Assembly (NCBI GenBank): GCA_002067405.1
Contig: MVRP01000017.1
Span: forward strand, 1-44,048
Source: Syntrophorhabdaceae bacterium PtaU1.Bin034
Lineage (GTDB): Bacteria > Desulfobacterota_G > Syntrophorhabdia > Syntrophorhabdales > WCHB1-27
Length of the DNA: 44,048 nucleotides
Direction: 5' to 3'
Shown: in pieces, positions 41,673 to 44,048 of the stretch
How the letters are laid out: each line of letters opens with the position of its first letter
How positions within the stretch are numbered: position 1 is the stretch's first letter
Position numbers and translations under genes: made by a program
The notes under the pieces: model-generated
What the model was told of the DNA's origin: nothing
Database searches by the model: none
What the model saw: only the letters and a program-made list of their open reading frames with translations

Positions 41673-41702
41673 TTGACTAAGTGTTACCAGAGTTGGTAAC
41701 AT
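41673..41702 (+). promoter_or_regulatory. Promoter with internal palindromic operator of the DUF4160/HTH pair
   Basis: TTGACT (41673-41678), 18 bases, TAACAT (41697-41702). Between and into the -10 lies GTTACCAGAGTTGGTAAC (41683-41700), two perfect 7-bp arms with a four-base centre, well placed for repression by the HTH protein encoded downstream. Confidence 0.65.
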
Positions 41703-41735
41703 ATTTGTATGACAGCGTAAAGAATATTCAGGAAT

Positions 41736-41927
41736 ATGGGTAAGGTCACGAGAGGCGGTTTTATTTTTATCACGTGGAAAGGCGATCATGGAAGGCACGT
41801 CCACGTGTTCCGAGACGGAGAGTTCATCGTGAAGTGGGACATCGAAAATTGGAAAGCAATGAAAGGCCGGGCAACAAGCAGGATCATAAGGACTCTGGAA
41901 GAGCTCTTGTCGGAGGGCCGTTTATGA
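41736..41927 (+). CDS. DUF4160-like small protein (toxin candidate)
   Basis: 63 residues. The core GDHGRHVHVFRDGEFIVKWD matches the HVHV-centred DUF4160 pattern, and the tail RIIRTLEELLSEGRL fits as well. DUF4160 proteins are commonly encoded next to DUF2442 or HTH proteins in toxin-antitoxin-like pairs; their activity is not established. An AGGA ribosome site is two bases before the ATG. ATGA overlap with the next gene indicates strict coupling. Confidence 0.75.
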   Translation: MGKVTRGGFIFITWKGDHGRHVHVFRDGEFIVKWDIENWKAMKGRATSRIIRTLEELLSEGRL

Positions 41928-42415
41928 AGATCGAAAAAGTGTTTCTTAACAATAGAAAAAAAGCGTTTGAGTTGCTTGTTGACGACAAAAAATTGCTGTT
42001 CCCGTTCGCGTTGTTGCGGCTGGCACCCGAGGCTCGTAATCGAATCAAGAAAGTTTTTGTGGATTCGGAACTTGGCAATGAGGCATTCACTTACAGTCTC
42101 GACGACGGTCGGGAAGACAGCATTCACGTTGACGAAGTTCTTGAATACAACAAAGACCCAAATTACATGCGTGATCTTTTGCTTTACCGTCTTACCCTCG
42201 AAGTTCAGCGGCGTTTGAGGGAAAGCAAGCTATCTCGCCGTGAAATTATCCGACGGCTTGGCACGTCAGCCAGTCAGTTTTACAGGCTTCTGGATCAAAC
42301 GAATTATGAAAAGTCCGTTGATCAGATGCTTGCTTTGCTTACCGTGTTAGGCTGCCAGGTGAATATAACGGTCGAAAAGAACGAGCCTGGCTCCCAAGAA
42401 GCCGTCAACCGATGA
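41924..42415 (+). CDS. HTH (XRE-like) protein with N-terminal DUF2442-like part, antitoxin candidate
   Basis: 163 residues from the ATG at 41924. Residues 1-85 form a small beta-rich domain (FLNNRKKAFELLVDDKKLLF, FTYSLDDGREDSIHVDEVLE) that recalls DUF2442, the usual partner of DUF4160. Residues 88-155 are a helix-turn-helix (LEVQRRLRESKLSRREIIRR, LGTSASQFYRLLDQTNYEKS, VDQMLALLTVLGCQVNITV) of the XRE/antitoxin type. The palindrome in the promoter is its likely operator (inference). Confidence 0.75.
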   Translation: MKIEKVFLNNRKKAFELLVDDKKLLFPFALLRLAPEARNRIKKVFVDSELGNEAFTYSLDDGREDSIHVDEVLEYNKDPNYMRDLLLYRLTLEVQRRLRESKLSRREIIRRLGTSASQFYRLLDQTNYEKSVDQMLALLTVLGCQVNITVEKNEPGSQEAVNR

Positions 42416-42504
42416 ACAGGTCCACATTTTCAAGCTGTGTTGAAGCTGAAGGCCAACCCAAGCACCTATTTTCATTTTGCCTGGAATAAAGGACAGCAGT
42501 TCCT

Positions 42505-43485
42505 GTGACGCCACCGCCATCCATACTCGACGGTTTTGCTCAGACCGCGAATGAAGATGTGAAGGGATGCATTTTTGCTATCCGGGGTGATTCCATGGCA
42601 AGCGGCCACGATGAGCAGATAACCGTCTTCCTTAAGGGGTGCTTTCTTTCCTGCGTCTGGTGTGAGGACCCGGAATCGCAATCCGCCCGGCCGGAAATAC
42701 TTTTTGATGCGGTTCGGTGTACCGGTTGCGGCGTGTGTGAATCCCTGTGTCCGGTAAATGCAATCAATATGAAGGGGGAGAAGGCTGCGACCGATCGGAA
42801 CATTTGTACCGGTTGCGGTGAGTGCGTGGAGGACTGTCCTGCACAGGCGCGGACCGTGGCAGGTATGTACGTGAGGGCGACCAGGGTGGCACGCGAGATC
42901 AACAGGCGCTTCGCTCCCGGCAGGGGAAGGGGAGGGACGGTGGTCCTTTCCGGAGGCGAACCGTTCTATCAGCCGGCCTTTTCCGCAAACATCCTGAGGC
43001 TTTGCAAGAAGTCGGGCTTCAAGACGGTTGTGGAGACATGTGGCCATGCGCCGTGGGAGACAATGGGGGAGAGCCTTCGTTTTACTGATCGCATTATCTA
43101 TGATCTCAAGCATATGGACCCGGATGAACACGAGAGACTGACAGGGGTCCCGAATGGGCGCATTCTTGAGAACCTCATCAGATTGTGGCATGACGAACGG
43201 CACCTTCCCGTTTCGATTCGCATGGCCGTCATACCGGGCTGCAATGATTCCGACAAGAATATGGAAGCCGTGGGTGATTTTGTGGTCCGTGAGCTGGACC
43301 CCCTCGCCGAAATCCATCTCCTCCCTTACCGGGGCGGACGAGACGGGAAAATGGCGCGGCTCGAGCGGATCACTGCGTTTCCGCCTGTAGAGGTGCCGAC
43401 CGAACGGCATATGGAGCATCTTAAGACGCTTCTTGAGGCGAGGGGTGTGAAGAAAGTGATTCTTCCGGGTAGTAACAGAGACTGA
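42505..43485 (+). CDS. Glycyl-radical-enzyme activating protein (PflA-like radical SAM with two extra Fe-S clusters)
   Basis: 326 residues. Radical SAM motif C46-x3-C50-x2-C53 in KGCFLSCVWCEDPE, followed by a two-cluster ferredoxin insert (C72, C75, C78, C82 and C101, C104, C107, C111), as in activases of glycerol dehydratase, benzylsuccinate synthase and similar enzymes. SGGEPFYQP, VETCGHA and DLKHMDPDEHERLTGV are the remaining family motifs. It would use SAM and an electron to set a glycyl radical on a partner enzyme, yet no such enzyme is encoded here. The usual HDGPGIRTT before the cluster motif reads SGHDEQIT. Start GTG at 42505 is tentative. Confidence 0.9.
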   Translation: MTPPPSILDGFAQTANEDVKGCIFAIRGDSMASGHDEQITVFLKGCFLSCVWCEDPESQSARPEILFDAVRCTGCGVCESLCPVNAINMKGEKAATDRNICTGCGECVEDCPAQARTVAGMYVRATRVAREINRRFAPGRGRGGTVVLSGGEPFYQPAFSANILRLCKKSGFKTVVETCGHAPWETMGESLRFTDRIIYDLKHMDPDEHERLTGVPNGRILENLIRLWHDERHLPVSIRMAVIPGCNDSDKNMEAVGDFVVRELDPLAEIHLLPYRGGRDGKMARLERITAFPPVEVPTERHMEHLKTLLEARGVKKVILPGSNRD

Positions 43486-43488
43486 GAT

Positions 43489-43827
43489 ATGAGGACACGG
43501 GGTTTCTATGCCGGCACGTTGAAGATCGACCGGCCGTGGTACGATCGCAGCATCAAACAGACCGGCTTTCCTGAAAAAGGGCCGGGCGAATACTGGTACG
43601 ACTACAAAGGCTTCTATTTCGTACGGGAGAAGACGGGCAGGGGGCTTATCATTCCTTCGGAATCCATAATCGAAGTGAAGATCGGCTATTGGCACGGCAC
43701 AACCATTTCCCGAAAAAAGATACTGAAGATAGTCTGGAAAAGCGGTTCGAAGAGGCTGAGCTCGGGCTTCGTGGTCGAAGATCCCGAACATGTAATGCAG
43801 GCGCTCACCACCACCGCATGGGCATGA
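43489..43827 (+). CDS. Conserved-looking small protein of unknown function
   Basis: 112 residues, beginning three bases after the activase stop, so co-transcribed with it. No signal peptide, membrane segment, cysteine cluster or known motif. It is rich in aromatic and alternating hydrophobic residues (EYWYDYKGFYFVREKTGRG, IIPSESIIEVKIGYWHG, ILKIVWKSGSKRL, GFVVEDPEHVMQAL), a pattern that fits a small beta-barrel of the PH/GRAM-like kind ending in a helix. Function not recognised. Confidence 0.7.
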   Translation: MRTRGFYAGTLKIDRPWYDRSIKQTGFPEKGPGEYWYDYKGFYFVREKTGRGLIIPSESIIEVKIGYWHGTTISRKKILKIVWKSGSKRLSSGFVVEDPEHVMQALTTTAWA

Positions 43828-43866
43828 AGCCCTCTTGTGCAAGCGGTTTGCCGCAAGGGTGACCCC

Positions 43867-43898
43867 GAGAATCGCGCACTGTCAGCGAGCCGATTCTC
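43867..43898 (+). terminator. Possible terminator hairpin after the activase operon
   Basis: GAGAATCG (43867-43874) pairs perfectly with CGATTCTC (43891-43898) across a 16-base loop and is followed by TTCTTG. The T tract is weak and the loop long, so termination strength is doubtful. Confidence 0.4.
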
Positions 43899-43965
43899 TT
43901 CTTGATAACATCCCGGAAAAATTACTGTTTTCTTTCTCCCTCTCTTTGATGTATAGTAACGCTCG

Positions 43966-44048
43966 CTGAAAGACAGAAGATAAGAAGTTGAGAAAATGAA
44001 AGGATCAGAAGATAAGAGGATAAGAAAGATAGCTCAGCCTCTCAGCCT
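43966..44048. repeat. Purine-rich stretch and start of an 8-bp tandem repeat at the window edge
   Basis: Several AAGATAAGA-like words are followed by CTCAGCCTCTCAGCCT, two exact copies of CTCAGCCT, up to the last base. Whether the array continues cannot be seen. No gene is visible in the final 220 bases. Confidence 0.5.

Noticed and set aside
42472..43842. 456-codon open frame on the minus strand
   Set aside because: It lies antisense to the activase and the small protein, both with clear family motifs or coupling; its translation has no domain, is rich in Arg/His/Pro and has no ribosome site.

Overview
The window reads as a chromosomal segment of a Gram-negative bacterium with meso-diaminopimelate peptidoglycan: the MurE ligase carries the DNPR motif, and there are undecaprenyl-linked surface polymer genes and FnIII/CFI-box-CTERM surface proteins. 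The mixture (mraZ-headed dcw cluster with a PASTA protein, NifS/NifU-type Fe-S pair, FemAB-like proteins inside a polysaccharide locus, CFI-box-CTERM proteins, a glycyl-radical activase) is typical of anaerobic Desulfobacterota (former Deltaproteobacteria), possibly a syntroph of the Syntrophorhabdus type. That placement is inference; no rRNA gene is present.

Layout. (1) 1-5378, minus strand: a translationally coupled division and cell-wall operon mraZ-rsmH-ftsL-(PASTA/FtsI-like)-murE-murF, with a promoter and three MraZ boxes in front of mraZ. MurF runs off the left edge. The protein in the ftsI slot looks like a shrunken transpeptidase that has lost its catalytic motifs. (2) 5656-7311, minus: iscS-iscU with a strong terminator. 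(3) 7580-11080, plus: class V aminotransferase, adenine deaminase and HAD phosphatase. (4) 11033-17256, minus: GNAT, DegT-like, two FemAB/CelD-like proteins, a hexapeptide acyltransferase and a methyltransferase. (5) 17404-18567, plus: a secreted beta-rich protein that stops just as an FnIII domain would begin, followed by a scar region with a deacetylase-like remnant and an 89-bp repeat.

(6) 18991-37710, minus: a long surface-polysaccharide locus. It starts with a WbpM/PglF-type dehydratase and a WecA/MraY-type initiating transferase, then a DegT aminotransferase, a CapK-like adenylate-forming enzyme and a WbpB-WbpD fusion. After a repeat-filled gap it continues with a WbpE-like aminotransferase, GT2, Wzx flippase, Wzy/ligase-like protein, NodB-type deacetylase, ChbG/YdjC deacetylase, GT4, a frameshifted FemAB gene and a second ChbG/YdjC gene. 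Together they could make a 2,3-diamino-sugar-containing, partly deacetylated and FemAB-modified polymer (inference). (7) 38106-40563, minus: three coupled FnIII surface proteins, two ending in CFI-box-CTERM sorting signals that share an identical 290-bp DNA segment.

(8) 40877-42415, plus: tRNA-Ala(GGC) followed by two small toxin-antitoxin-like loci, one with a decayed BrnT toxin gene and one DUF4160/HTH pair with a palindromic operator inside its promoter. (9) 42505-43827, plus: a stand-alone glycyl-radical-enzyme activase with an unknown small protein. The most notable items are the inactivated FtsI-like PASTA protein, the duplicated CFI-box sorting modules, the palindromic repeat elements in the polysaccharide locus, and the frameshifted FemAB gene with an A7 slip site.
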